DNA from: Toxorhynchites rutilus septentrionalis
Taxonomy: Eukaryota; Arthropoda; Insecta; Diptera; Culicidae
Length of the DNA stretch: 64,000 bases
Assembly (NCBI RefSeq): GCF_029784135.1
Contig: NC_073744.1
Coordinates: 73,035,794-73,099,793, forward strand
Direction: 5' to 3'
The notes below the pieces were generated by a model, which was not told where the DNA came from, did not search any database, and saw nothing but the letters and a program-made list of their open reading frames with translations. Position numbers and translations under genes: made by a program. Positions 42,872 to 54,479 of this stretch are shown here, in pieces (position 1 is the first letter of the stretch; each line of letters starts with the position of its first letter).

Positions 42872-44042
42872 CATCCTACGTATAGCTAACTGGAACGCTT
42901 GCTCGCTCAAGAGCAAAGCCATTGAGCTCGTTGACTTTCTCAACGAGCACAAGATAGACGTTATAATTATCACGGAAACGCACCTTAAGCCTGGTATAAA
43001 CGTCTTCCTACCAGATTTCCGGCTCGTGAGGCTTGATAGGACCAGCTCCAGGGGTGGTGGCGTGGCCATCGCACTAAGGCGAAATATTTGCTGTCAGCTG
43101 CTTCCAACCTTTGAGCTGAAAATCATCGAGGCCGTAGGGGTGGAAGTCTCTACCCCCGTCGGTCCCCTCACCATAGTAGCAGCTTACTGCCCCAGACAAT
43201 CAAATGCACGGGACGGCTCGGCAGCAATTCTTCGAAGTGACATCATCAAACTGACCCGGCGGCGACAGCAGTTCATCATCGGTGGCGACTTAAATGCGAA
43301 GCATCATGCGTGGGGCAACAGCCGTAGTAACCAGAACGGTTTGATCCTGCACAACGATCTACAAGAAGCACAGTACACCATTCTGAGTCCGGACGGTCCC
43401 ACCCGGCTGAGCCGGTCCGGTATTCATGCGACCATTGACATATTCATCACAAACACGATTAACATCTCGGAGCCTGTCGTCCATCAAGAACTCAGTTCTG
43501 ACCACTACCCGGTGGTGATTGAAGTGGGCTCCTCCGCCAACAGATTCCAGATTTCGCGACGCAACTACCACCGAGTCGACTGGTCACAGTTCCAGCAGTG
43601 CGTGGACACCGAGATCGACTACGACTTCGTACCTGAGTCAACCGACGACATCGATCAGTGTCTTCAGACCATCGACGTGGCAATCTCCAGGGCTAGAGAC
43701 CGGCACGTTCCAACTTTAAGACTGGTGAGTAATCCTCTGAACCGTGACAGGATAACTAAAAATTTAATTAGACTCCGCAACACCATCAGACGCCAGTACC
43801 AACGTACTGGCCTTCCCCACCTGAAGACCAACTGCAACCGTCTCAAGAAAATCATCCATGCCAGGATGGTTGATCTCAAAAACGAACATTTCTCAAATCA
43901 TCTTCGCTCCCTCCCAGATTACGCTAAACCTTTTTGGAAAACTGCCAAGATCCTAAAAAACAAACCGCGACCCGTTCCTCCACTCAGATCATCGGATTCG
44001 TTTTCATCTCTGCTCTGGTCAACACTTCGTGGAATCTCATAA
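42861..44042 (+). CDS. Jockey LINE ORF2, part 1: AP-type endonuclease
   Basis: ORF2 nicks target DNA and reverse-transcribes the LINE RNA there. This part holds the apurinic-like endonuclease: RIANWNACSLKSK (Asn), IIITETHLKP (Glu), GGDLNAKHHAWG (Asp/Asn), SDHYPVVIEV (Asp-His). The catalytic residues all look present. The linker to RT follows. The frame runs into a stop at 44042; RT continues in the next frame from about 44029, so one small indel near 44005-44030 breaks the protein. The start is taken at ATG 42861, directly before MDRNILRIANWN; an in-frame ATG at 42822 is possible but lies well within ORF1. Confidence 0.87.
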   Translation: MDRNILRIANWNACSLKSKAIELVDFLNEHKIDVIIITETHLKPGINVFLPDFRLVRLDRTSSRGGGVAIALRRNICCQLLPTFELKIIEAVGVEVSTPVGPLTIVAAYCPRQSNARDGSAAILRSDIIKLTRRRQQFIIGGDLNAKHHAWGNSRSNQNGLILHNDLQEAQYTILSPDGPTRLSRSGIHATIDIFITNTINISEPVVHQELSSDHYPVVIEVGSSANRFQISRRNYHRVDWSQFQQCVDTEIDYDFVPESTDDIDQCLQTIDVAISRARDRHVPTLRLVSNPLNRDRITKNLIRLRNTIRRQYQRTGLPHLKTNCNRLKKIIHARMVDLKNEHFSNHLRSLPDYAKPFWKTAKILKNKPRPVPPLRSSDSFSSLLWSTLRGIS

Positions 44043-45489
44043 TATTGATCGCTCCATGGTGAGTCCCCACGAACCTATCGTCGAGGAGGTTGTGGCTAGT
44101 GTCGCTGAAATCCCCATCGTTCTACCCGAGGAATCGAGAATAACGGCTGATGAGGCGATAGCTGCGGTACGTAACACGAGAAATATGAAGGCTGCCGGGT
44201 TTGACAGTGCGCTCAACCTCGAGTTGAAAAACTTGAGCGTTCGCTTCTTTGCGCACTTGGCCACGATTTTTAACAAATGCTTTGAACTTGGTTACTTCCC
44301 TTCTCGCTGGAAGTTGGCAAAAGTAATTTCCATACATAAGCCTGGTAAAGACCCTACCAGCGCCAAAAGCTATCGCCCCATCAGCCTCTTGTCGTCCATC
44401 TCGAAGTTATTTGAAAAGCTGATTCTCAGTCGTTTGCTGGATTTCGCAAACCAGAACAACATCTTCCTCCGTGAACAGTTTGGTTTTAGGAAAGGTTATT
44501 CCACACTCCACCAGCTTGCACGAGTCACGAACATCATCAGGCGGAACAAGTTCGTATCCAAAACATCTGCCATGGCATTGTTGGACGTCGAAAAGGCGTT
44601 TGACAATATCTGGCACAATGGTCTTGTGTTCAAGCTACACCGTTTCAACTTTCCGATCTTTCTAGTCAAGATAATCGGTAACTATCTTTCGGATAGAACT
44701 TTTCAGGTCTCTCTGAACAACGCGCTCTCCGATACGTTCAACGTTATCGCGGGAGTTCCTCAGGGTAGCCTCCTAGGTCCTATCCTGTTCAATGTCTTCA
44801 CTTCGGATGTTCCTCCCCTACCTGATGATGGTGTGCTGTCGATGTTCGCTGATGACACCGCCATCATCTACAGGGGTCGAGTGATACGTCCGCTAGTCAG
44901 GAGATTACAGAGAGGCCTGGATGTCCTGTTCGACTACTTAACATCCTGGAAGATTCGCATCAACGCGGCGAAAACACAGACCATTATATTTCCGCACTCA
45001 AAATCACCACGACTTGTTCCACCTGATGATGTGAACGTCCACCTCAGCAACACTCCCATTAATTGGTCGAGTGAGGTTGTCTACCTTGGTCTCACCCTGG
45101 ACAGGAATTTGAACTTTGCATCCCATGTGAAAAAAATATCCACGAAGTGTTCCAAACTCATTAAGTCGCTATACCCGCTCATCACGCGAAAATCCACTCT
45201 GTCGCAAAGAAACAAGCTTGCGATACATAAACAGATCATTCTACCGGCGATCGAATATGGTTTGCCAATCTGGGAGGGATGTGCAAATTGCCATCATCAG
45301 AAGCTGCAGATCATCCAGAACAAGATCCTTCGGATGATCCTGGATAGTCCACCAAGGACCCGAAATACTGAGATCCACCGTCTGTCTGGTCTTCAGGTGC
45401 TGGAAGAACGAAAATCTCAAATCCTGTCTAGGTTCAGGGGGTCTTGCCAACAGTCTCCGCACGCAATCATCCGGGAACTGGTCCCATAG
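44029..45489 (+). pseudogene. Jockey LINE ORF2, part 2: reverse transcriptase
   Basis: RT domain with SYRPISLLSSISKLFEKLIL, QFGFRKGYSTLHQL, LLDVEKAFDNIWH, GVPQGSLLGPILFNVFTSD and catalytic FADDTAI, followed by the thumb (VVYLGLTLDRNLNF) and a C-terminal domain typical of Jockey (LPAIEYGLPIWEGC, IQNKILRMILDSPP). No RNase H domain, as expected in Jockey. It is out of frame with the endonuclease part. Otherwise undamaged to the stop at 45489. Confidence 0.87.
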
Positions 45490-45818
45490 TTTTCAAATTT
45501 TTAATTAGATTTTAGTTAGGTAGGTTATCAAATTTTTCAAATTTAGAATTAATACATCCCTCTTTACGGGAACATATGTAAACTAGGCTCACAACCAAAA
45601 ATTTCAAACAATTAGTAAATCCAAAATGTACCAAAGATGCCGGGCCCCTAAGGCTGAGAAATTGATCTGTAAACCAAATTTTGTAATTTAAAAAAATCCT
45701 CAAATAAATGAACTTTAAGCTTTAAAAAAAAAAAAAAAAATAAAGTAGTTCTAGCCTAGAGCTCAACCATCCAACATGTTCTTGTTCAACCATCTTTCAG
45801 AACCTTAGGTGATTATAA

Positions 45819-46179
<361 letters not shown>

Positions 46180-46822
46180 ACTCCCTCCCTACGAAAAGAT
46201 TCGTCTCGAATCTTGAAAAAAGGATACTCTTCTATCTGTTCTAAGTAGTTTGGCGACTCTAGCACCTTTTTCCATCATTGAAACATTTGTTTTTGTTTTT
46301 CAATAGAAGTAGTTACAATCATACAATATTTTCTAGAATTCCTTCGATATAACTCTTCAACACGAACTTTTATTTAGAACTGTTATTTATATAAAATCAT
46401 TTGAACTCTGTTTTGAAACCGATTTTAGTTTCCTTAATTTTTTAATATTTTTTTTTTTTTTTTTAATCCTATTTGAGCTTGTTAGTCACTTTCCTTTAAT
46501 ATTTCCGTTATATAATGCAACGATACATTGACTAAGAAAATAATATCCGTATGTAATACATAATTTACACTGTTTCTAGCATATTCGTATCTGATTTGAA
46601 TTTAATTTTTCAATTAAGTTCTCTTTTCTCTTTTTTTTTCTTCCTTAAACGACATTGTTCAAAATGTATTTGAATAACTCAATTTTCATTCACCGTACCG
46701 CTCCATCTCGACACGCAAATGATTCGATTCTCAGGATTCCTGCTGAAACTCCATGGTTCATCTGAAAACGAAATATGTTTGAATTATTTAAATAAAATAA
46801 TTTATGTTGTGTTTATTTGATA
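46180..46822 (-). other. Short 3' interior without env
   Basis: About 640 A/T-rich bases between the pol stop and the LTR. No ORF resembling an envelope glycoprotein is visible. Confidence 0.6.
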
Positions 46823-49384
46823 CTACTTTCGTTGACGTCTTATTTTCGTTTTATGGATTTTCCTTCCTCGTTCATCCACGAAGGTCTTGCTGTTGTCTTC
46901 TGTAACCTGGTGTCGCCGAAACCGGACTGCCGTTTTACTTTTGATTCCTTGACGAGATACGTACGTCGTCTCTCCTGTTTGAAGTGTAGGATCAGCTTCC
47001 TTATTCTTATTATGAAATTCGAGGTCCTTCTTCTGTTTTTTTCTCAGGTTAGCCATAGCTTCGTCATAGATTTTATCTCTCTTTTCAATCATTTCAGCAA
47101 CATCAGCGGATCTTGTTTCCCCTTCTTTCACACCGTAGAAAATTTCCCTAGGTCGCATGTTTGTTGAAGAATGGATAGTGTCGTTATATAAGCCAACACT
47201 GACGCGAAACAATTCCTTCTGGCTCAATTCTTCATGGTTCCCTCTGATGCATCTAAATATTTCATTTATAGTTGAATGAAATCGCTCAACTATACCGTTA
47301 ACTTCACTTTTATTGGAGGGCGTGAAATACATCTTAACACCAAGCTCCTCTAGCATACTTCTTACTTCTACTGATCTTAACGCTGGCTCATTGTCGCTAA
47401 CCATGAGCTTCGGCAGACCAAAATTCGATATTAGCTTAGTCAGTCCTGAACGAATATCAGGAATTGATCTTGATTTGATTGGTATCAATATTCCAAATTT
47501 GGACAATTTATCCACTGCAGATAGGAAAATATTGGGGTGGCAAATATAAATATCAATATGCACAGTATCTAAAGGTTTGCTGGGTATCGGTGTTGCGGCA
47601 AAGCTGAGTTTATATGGATGCCTCTCGTATTTGGCAGTTTTGCAAGTTTCGCATAACATTACGTATTTTCTGATTTTCTTTTTAATACCGGGAAAAAAAT
47701 ATCTATCACTGATTGCAGATAAATTTTCATCAATGCCTCTATGCGCTCTTTTATGTGTAGCTTCAATGATTTCATTTTGTTCTTCTTCGGTTTTTATATC
47801 AACTAAAAACTTTTGAGAAATTTTAATTTTGAATACTTGAATACGTGAATAATGTTTCTTGTATATTACTTGAAGCGAATTTACTAGGCTTTCGGGACAA
47901 TGGATACAATTGACTCTTTTTGGGTCCATAAATTTGCTGAAGATTCTCAATAAAAATGATTCTTGATAATGTGCTTTGATGAATGTATGTCTCAGTATTT
48001 TGGGAAACACTTGTTCTCCGGTAGATTCGAATTCATCTGGACCAATATTCAATATAATCTGATTTGAAAAACTATTGACCGGTTTTTCGGTGAATGAAAT
48101 ATATTCTGAAACATTTATGTCTGTGCAACCATGATTGGTATATTCCGGAGATAGATCATTTTCATGTTCATGTATATGAATTTCCTGCGGGATTCGTGAA
48201 AGACCATCTGCTACAACATTTTGCTTTCCAGCTCTGTAGCGAATATCATACGAGTAGTCGAGTAACGCAATCATCCATCGAGCAATTTTTCCTGACGAAT
48301 CTTTAATATTCATAGCACACGTTAATGGTTTATGATCTGTGTACAAGATGAATTTGTATCCGAAAAGGTATGGGCGGAAATATTTTGTGGCCCAATAAAC
48401 TGCCAACAACTCCCTTTCAATTGTAGAGTAGTTTTCTTCGCTTTTGTTGAGTGTACGTGAAGCAAATGCAATGGGCTTGTCCTTTCCGATAGGTCCTTGT
48501 GACAATACAGCTCCGATTGCATACTTAGATGCATCGGTAGTCAATATGAAAGGTTTGCTAAAGTCAGGATGTATCAGAATCGCACTACTGCTGAGAATAA
48601 CTTTGCACTTATTAAAGGCTTTGATAAATTCAGGGGTGTTTCCAATATTACCCTCTTTTCTGAGGCATTGTGTGAGGGGTTTTGTAATGCAACTGAAATC
48701 CTTAATGAATTTCCTGTAATAACCCAGTGTTCCTAGAAATGATTTTATATCCCTTTCAGTTTTTGGTATTGGCCAATTTCGAATAGCCTCAATTTTCTCG
48801 GGGTTGGGTTTCACACCCTCTTCATTCACTATATGACCGAGGAAAGAAACTTCCTTCTTTAGAAATTCACTCTTATCAGGTTGTATTTTGAGGTTGGCTT
48901 TTTTCAAAGCATCGAAAACACGTTTGAGATTGGTACAATGTTCCTGCAGACTATAACTGAATACTATTATGTCATCCATGTAAACTAAACAAATTATTCC
49001 AGCTAGTCCAGAAAGAACAGCATTCATAGTTCTCTGGAATGTTGCAGGGGCGTTTTTTAGTCCGAAAGGCATTCTCAAATATTCATAATGTCCGTTTTCC
49101 GTTGAAAAGGCGGTTTTTTGTACGTCTTTTTCATCCATCAGAATTTGATGGAATCCAGAAGCCAAATCTAGCGTAGTAAAATATCTACTCCTACCCAATT
49201 TGTCAAGGATATCAGTAATGTTTGGGATAGGGAATTTATCATCTATAGTTTTAGCATTGAGTTTTCGATAGTCAACGACAATTCTCCATTTTTGGGCTCC
49301 AGTTGCATCTATTTTCTTCGGTACAACCCATATGGGTGAATTCCAAGGAGAGGTTGATGGTCTTATTATATTTTCGTCCAACAT
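46823..49384 (-). CDS. Errantivirus-like Pol, main part: RT, RNase H, integrase
   Basis: 853 codons, open throughout. RT: RPSTSPWNSPIWVVPKK, VVDYRKLNAKT, TTLDLASGFHQILM, MPFGLKNAPATFQRTMN and catalytic YMDDIIVFS (near residue 140). RNase H: TTDASKYAIGAVLSQ, ERELLAVYWATKYFR, YTDHKPLTCA, NVVADGLSRI. Integrase: zinc domain HKRAHRGIDENLSAI with CETCKTAK, then the catalytic triad in VHIDIY, VSDNEPALRS and NGIVERFHSTINEIFR. All catalytic residues appear intact. The residue counted first is only where the frame emerges from the composite-repeat insertion at 49385; Pol really continues from the protease segment at 53549-54479. Confidence 0.9.
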   Translation of the reverse strand: MLDENIIRPSTSPWNSPIWVVPKKIDATGAQKWRIVVDYRKLNAKTIDDKFPIPNITDILDKLGRSRYFTTLDLASGFHQILMDEKDVQKTAFSTENGHYEYLRMPFGLKNAPATFQRTMNAVLSGLAGIICLVYMDDIIVFSYSLQEHCTNLKRVFDALKKANLKIQPDKSEFLKKEVSFLGHIVNEEGVKPNPEKIEAIRNWPIPKTERDIKSFLGTLGYYRKFIKDFSCITKPLTQCLRKEGNIGNTPEFIKAFNKCKVILSSSAILIHPDFSKPFILTTDASKYAIGAVLSQGPIGKDKPIAFASRTLNKSEENYSTIERELLAVYWATKYFRPYLFGYKFILYTDHKPLTCAMNIKDSSGKIARWMIALLDYSYDIRYRAGKQNVVADGLSRIPQEIHIHEHENDLSPEYTNHGCTDINVSEYISFTEKPVNSFSNQIILNIGPDEFESTGEQVFPKILRHTFIKAHYQESFLLRIFSKFMDPKRVNCIHCPESLVNSLQVIYKKHYSRIQVFKIKISQKFLVDIKTEEEQNEIIEATHKRAHRGIDENLSAISDRYFFPGIKKKIRKYVMLCETCKTAKYERHPYKLSFAATPIPSKPLDTVHIDIYICHPNIFLSAVDKLSKFGILIPIKSRSIPDIRSGLTKLISNFGLPKLMVSDNEPALRSVEVRSMLEELGVKMYFTPSNKSEVNGIVERFHSTINEIFRCIRGNHEELSQKELFRVSVGLYNDTIHSSTNMRPREIFYGVKEGETRSADVAEMIEKRDKIYDEAMANLRKKQKKDLEFHNKNKEADPTLQTGETTYVSRQGIKSKTAVRFRRHQVTEDNSKTFVDERGRKIHKTKIRRQRK

Positions 49385-49638
49385 TTTTGACGTAGGACTA
49401 CGTCTTTCATTTCTATACCGGGGTGTAAAATCAAAGATTCGAAAACCGAAGCGTTACGTCGGAGACCGAGATTTTGAGCGTTAATAGCTCCTAAACAACT
49501 GAACGAACCGGTATGATAAACACTTCATTCGAAAGATAAAATGTCTACGCGTTATATACTTGTTACTTTTTGATCCAAAAAATTGTTTCAATAGTCTTAA
49601 AATTGCTTTCAAAACAGGCTATTGAAATCATCAATCGC

Positions 49639-49674
49639 TATATAAACGAGCGTCGCTTGGAAGTCCACTCAGTT
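49639..49674 (+). promoter_or_regulatory. TATA and initiator core promoter, unit A copy 2
   Basis: TATATAAA at 49639 and TCAGTT at 49669, spacing identical to copy 1 (26973 and 27003). Confidence 0.6.
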
Positions 49675-50921
49675 ATAATTGAACAGCGATTGGAGCATGT
49701 TGTCGCTATTGTGGTGAAGCTCTTCGTTTATCATGAAAGCGCGGATGAACGGTGTCACCAAGAGCCTGTTTGTGCACCTTAGGCCAGAAGAGAATCCATC
49801 AGGAGGAGAGTGATGCCACAAACGGTTCCCCGGGAAGAGATCGGAGCAGCCGCCACACACACACATACATGTGCGGAACTCTTCGTTTGGATGCCATTCA
49901 GCATCGAGAAAATTCCGGAAAAATCCAATCGTTACTGTAAAATACATTCATGCAAAAGAGTTCATTTTAATGTTTTCTATCCATGTAACACTGCGACTAA
50001 ATATTTTTCAATCAAGTGCTATTAACAGGTGGTTATCGAGTTAGAATTAACCACTGGTGGGCATCGAGTATCGAGGAAAATCAGGAAAGAACTAATCGTT
50101 GCTGAAAAATACTCTACCAGTTCCCCTGGGAATTGAAAAATACATTGATGCGAAAGAGTTTATTCTAATGTTTTCTATCCATAGAACACTGCAACCAAAT
50201 ACATTTGGTTTTGTGGTTTTTCAATCAATCGCAATTAACAGGAAAGCTTCTGAAAATTATTCTTCCCCATGAGTAGAAAATTTTCGTATCCAATATTGTA
50301 TGCGCACACAACGGAAAATGTTTCGCATCGTGAAAATTATATTTAATACTCAGTTGCCGAAAGTTTCAAACTCAGAGAGTTCATTCCCCTCTAGTTTGCC
50401 TTCTGAATTGCCATCGTAAACCACACCTTCTCTCCATTCAATCACGCACAAAAAGCATACTTAAGCGATATTCTGGTGGTGAAACGCATTTTGACGTGGG
50501 ACTACGTCTAACCGGAATATATGGAGGGTAAAATGAAAACCTAAACACAGAACATGCAGGAAAAAATGAAAGATTTCGAATGCTTATAGCTCGAACATTT
50601 CGTACTGGATAGGAGAGATGTTTGCATCACTTGATAGGGAATATTTCTACGCATCTATCGCAACTAACAAAATGTTGTATTTCATTAGATAAACAATTGA
50701 ATAACTGTAAAATATTAGGCGTTATCTAAACGCCCTAACTGCATCGTTTTGATTGGCCTGATTTACGGTTTCCCTAACACAGCCATCAAAACCAAGCAGC
50801 CTTGGGGAAATCGGCATTGCAAATACATGAAAGTAGGGGGACTTTTGTTCTCATCGAAAAATGTTCCCTAACACAGACTTTAAAACCAAGCAGCGAAATC
50901 GGCATTGCAAACACACGAAAG

Positions 50922-50981
50922 AGCCTAGAGGCGAGTGAACTGAAAAGTTTAAACCCTCTTAAAGCCAAAAAGAAGAAAAAG
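50922..50981 (+). mobile_element. Ultrashort retroposon (60 bp), second copy
   Basis: AGCCTAGAGGCGAGTGAACT... with an A/G-rich tail, flanked by AACACACGAAAG at 50910-50921 and 50982-50993. Homologous to 38616-38671. Confidence 0.75.
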
Positions 50982-51396
50982 AACACACGAAAGTAGGGGG
51001 AGCTTTTGTTCCCACCGAAATGTGTTCCCTAATAGAGATTTCTAAACCAAGGTGCCTGGAGAAATCGGTATTTCAAATTCATGCAAGTCGGGGGTATTTT
51101 TGTTCCGATTGAAATGTGTTTCCCTAACACAGACTTCAAAACCGAGGTTTCTGGGGAAATTGGCTCTGCAAATAAATGCAAACTGCGAGTACTTTTGTCC
51201 TCGCTTGCCTTTGTGCAGAGTGGAATATGTCTGTCCTAACATGATCTTCTAAACTTAGGAACCTGTGAAAATCGTGCAGCCACTAGAAGCGAAAGAACTT
51301 CCCAGTTTCAAGCAAATTCGAGATTCGAGAAGTATGTACACTTTTGGGATGTAAACTTCAGAGGGAAATGTAAAATAAAATAATCGTTCGATAATT

Positions 51397-51446
51397 TTTT
51401 TTTGTCTTTATTGGAAAGATTTTCAGCCTTAGGCTGGTTCATCAAA
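51397..51446 (-). mobile_element. Ultrashort LINE tail (50 bp) with poly(A) signal
   Basis: Minus strand: GATGAACCAGCCTAAGGCTG, then AATAAAGAC and an A run. Flanked by CGTTCGATAATT (51385-51396) and CGTTTGATAATT (51447-51458). The paralogous repeat at about 29396-29407 has the uninterrupted site (CGTTTGACAATT). Confidence 0.75.
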
Positions 51447-53548
51447 CGTTTGATAATTCTTCCGTACATATATTTTGTTCTAGTCATCATACCAAACGTA
51501 AAAGGTCCGTCATTAAATTTACTTGTAACGAAGAACAATCAATCACAATAAATGAATTGACTTTACACGGCATTTGTTCATTTTTTCACTCACAGAGCAA
51601 ATATATTGAACTCAATTGAATTTGGAAACTGTTTCATTCAATCAAGAATTTAATCAATACAAACGAATGATTTCTAAGCTAAGGTAGTTCCACGTGAACC
51701 TTGAAGTTAAATCATAGATATAACCCACTCATTTTTTTTTTCGAGAGGACATCGATTAGGCAACATCGTAATTGAACGAGCTGAACGTGCTGGATGAGCT
51801 GGACGGCGAGGGATCGAGGGATCGAGGGATTCATTACCTGGCCTGACCTGACCTGAAAGACATGCAGTTTGTTTGGAACTGTGAGGGAGGGCAGAAAAGC
51901 CGATCGATCAGAAGGAGAAGAGAAGGTGTCCAAGAGAGTATCAGCGTCGAAAAACTGTTCCCCGGGAAGACATCGAAGCAGCCGCCACACACACACACAT
52001 ACACGCGCGGAATAATTTTCGTTTGGATGCCATTCAGCATCGAGAAAATTCCGGAAAGATCCAATCGTTGCTGAAAAATAATCTGCCAGTTCCCCTGGGA
52101 ATTGAAAATACATTCATGCGAAAGAGTTTATTTTAATGTTTTTCAACCATATAACCAAATACCAAATATTTTTCAATCAAGTGCTATTAACAGGTGGTTA
52201 TCGAGTTAGCATTAACCACTGGTGGGCTTCGAGTATCGAGGAAAATCTGGAAAAATCTAATCGTTGCTGAACATTAATCTGCCAGTTCCCTGGGAATTGA
52301 AAAATACATTCATGCGAATGAGTTTATTTTAACGTTTTCTAACCATATAACACAGCGACCAAATACATTTGATTTTGTAATTTTTCAATCAAGTGTAATT
52401 AGCAGGAAAGTTTCTGAACATTATTCTTCCCTATCAGTAGGATATTTTCGTATCCAATATTGTATGCGCGTAACGGAAAATGTTTCGCATCATGAAAATT
52501 ATATAATTTTCAATCGATTATTGCTCAGTCGTCGAAAGTTTCAAACTCAGAGAGTTCATTCCCCTCTAGTTTGCCTTTCAAATTGCCATCGTAAACCACA
52601 CCTTCTCTCGATTCAATCACGGACAAAAAGCATACATAAGCGATATTCTGGTGGTGAAACGTATTCATTTTTCATGAGGACATCGACAAGACAACATCGT
52701 GATTGAACGAGCTGAACGTGCTGGACGAGCTGGACGGCGAGGGATCGAGGGATTCATTACCTGGCCTGACCTGACCTGAAAGACATGCAGTTTGTTTGGA
52801 ACTGTGAGTGAGGGCAGAAATGCCGATCCATCAGAAGGAGAAGAGAAGACGACCGAGAGAGTACCAGCATCGAAAATTGGTTCCGCTTGAGGTATCGAAG
52901 CAACTGCCACACGCATACACGCGTGCAACTCTTTACGTTCGCTGGTTATCGAGAAGAATCCGGAATGAAGTGATCGTTGCTGTAAAATAAACTGCCAGTC
53001 CCACTTGGACTTGAAAATTACATTCAAGCGGAAGAGTTTATTGTAATGTTTTCTATCCATTTAATACTGCGACCAAATACAATTAATTGTGTGATTTTTC
53101 AATCAAGTACAATCAACAGGTGGTTATCGAGCTAGCATTAAACACTGGTGGATTTCGAGAAGAATCGAAGAGAATCCGGAAAGATGTCGTTGCTGCAAAA
53201 TAATCAGCCAGTTCCCCTTGGAATTGAAAACTACATGCAAGCGAACGAATTTATTTTAATGTTTTCTATACATATAATACTGCGACCAAATACATTTAGT
53301 TCTGTGATTTTTCAATCAAGTGCAATTAGCAGGAAAGCTTCTGAAGATTATTTTTCCCCATCAGTAGGACATTTTCGTATCCAATATTGGATGCATAAAA
53401 CCTTGTACCTCCAACGTAACGCTCTCGTTTTCGAAGTCCCCCAAATATTCATTTATTCATTCATTCAGAATGAATTCAGATTCAATTTCAAAAAAATTAT
53501 CACTAAATCAACGATAGTCCTACGTCATCATTGCGGTTATACCATAGA

Positions 53549-54479
53549 TATAACCCACTTCCTGTTTTTTTATTTGTTTACACACTTCATTTCTGTGGCA
53601 GTGAGGATATCTGTAGCTTTTTTGATAAATGGGTATATTGTCTTTCGTCAAAATTTGATGTTTAACGGCGTTGGTTGCGGTTAGTGATTCACTATTCAAG
53701 TGAAAAACATTTTGGTTTCTACTGATTAGAGAAATAAGTTTATTCTTCTCTTCAATGTTTAGATGATCCAATCGAAGTTGATTGACAAGTGTCTGGTATC
53801 GATTTGGACTAGTTTCAGTGTAGTTGAACTCGTTTCCCATTGAATGAGTTTTGAAATTATTTGTAAATATTTTGAATGGATAATGTAACGACAGTATCTG
53901 GTTTTGCACCGAGTTATTTTGTAAAACAACAGATGCGTTGTTGTTCTCAGCATGATAAAGTCCAGCACAGATGTACACATTTGGACAAATTTCATAGTCA
54001 TCGTCTAACAGGAAATCACCAGAATTTTCAGAAACTGGTATCTCTGTATTGCAAATCGATTCTCCTGTAATTTCTTTTGAGAATAGTTCGGGATATTTCC
54101 TATGCATTTGAATTTTTCTTCCCAATATTGTTATAGAATTCTCTCGTGTTTCAATTCTTGCTTTTAACTTTTGAAGTGTTTCGTAACCTATCAGACCATG
54201 GAAAAAATTATGGAATTTGAAAATATGGAATACAAATGACTCATTAGTCAGATCAGGAAATGGGTTGAAGTTGACATATCGATCAATAACGTGTTCTCCA
54301 GAAATATTTGATATTACTGTAGGAGCATGAAGTTTCAAGGATGTCTTAACAAGTCTCGGGCATAAATAATTCTTGTTCGCCCCTGTATCTACTAACAATT
54401 TCAGTTGAAACCCTTGCATCGTTGGAAGGCTCAAATAAGGTATAAAATTCATTGATTCTACCTGGGGAAGCGTATCCAT
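53549..54479 (-). CDS. Errantivirus-like Pol, protease part (interrupted)
   Basis: Starts MDTLPQVES at ATG 54479, in the -1 frame relative to gag with a 22-base overlap. Aspartic protease LLVDTGANKNYL near residue 30, then FHGLIGYETLQKL and a linker that reaches the RT primer-grip region (YQKSYRYPHCHRNEV). It is cut at about 53549 by the composite repeat; the apparent stop at 53520 belongs to the insert. RT follows at 49384 in the same orientation. Frameshift expression is likely, because a slippery A AAU UUU sits just upstream in the gag frame. Confidence 0.85.

Larger units (their letters stand above)
41488..45736 (+). mobile_element. Jockey-clade LINE, near full length
   Basis: Short 5' UTR (to 41593), ORF1, ORF2, a 250-base 3' UTR and a poly(A) tail (45724-45740). 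Target duplication AAAATAAAGTAG at 41476-41487 and 45737-45748. It sits inside the right LTR of the TRIM-like element and is therefore younger than it. ORF2 has one frameshift. Confidence 0.88.
49385..53548. repeat. Composite repeat family, copy 2, inserted in errantivirus pol
   Basis: About 4.1 kb that separates QIKK (pol linker) from MLDENIIRPS (RT start). Left end at the palindromic GACGTAGGACTACGTC (49389-49404), right end just outside GATAGTCCTACGTC (53513-53526) and GGTTATACCATAGATATAACCC. Poly-A-like bases (AAAAA) on both sides may be the target duplication. It contains unit A (49389), unit B (50493), minisatellite units (50767-51200), two ultrashort retroposons and several copies of the 200-bp sub-repeat (51950-53400). 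No transposase. Confidence 0.75.
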
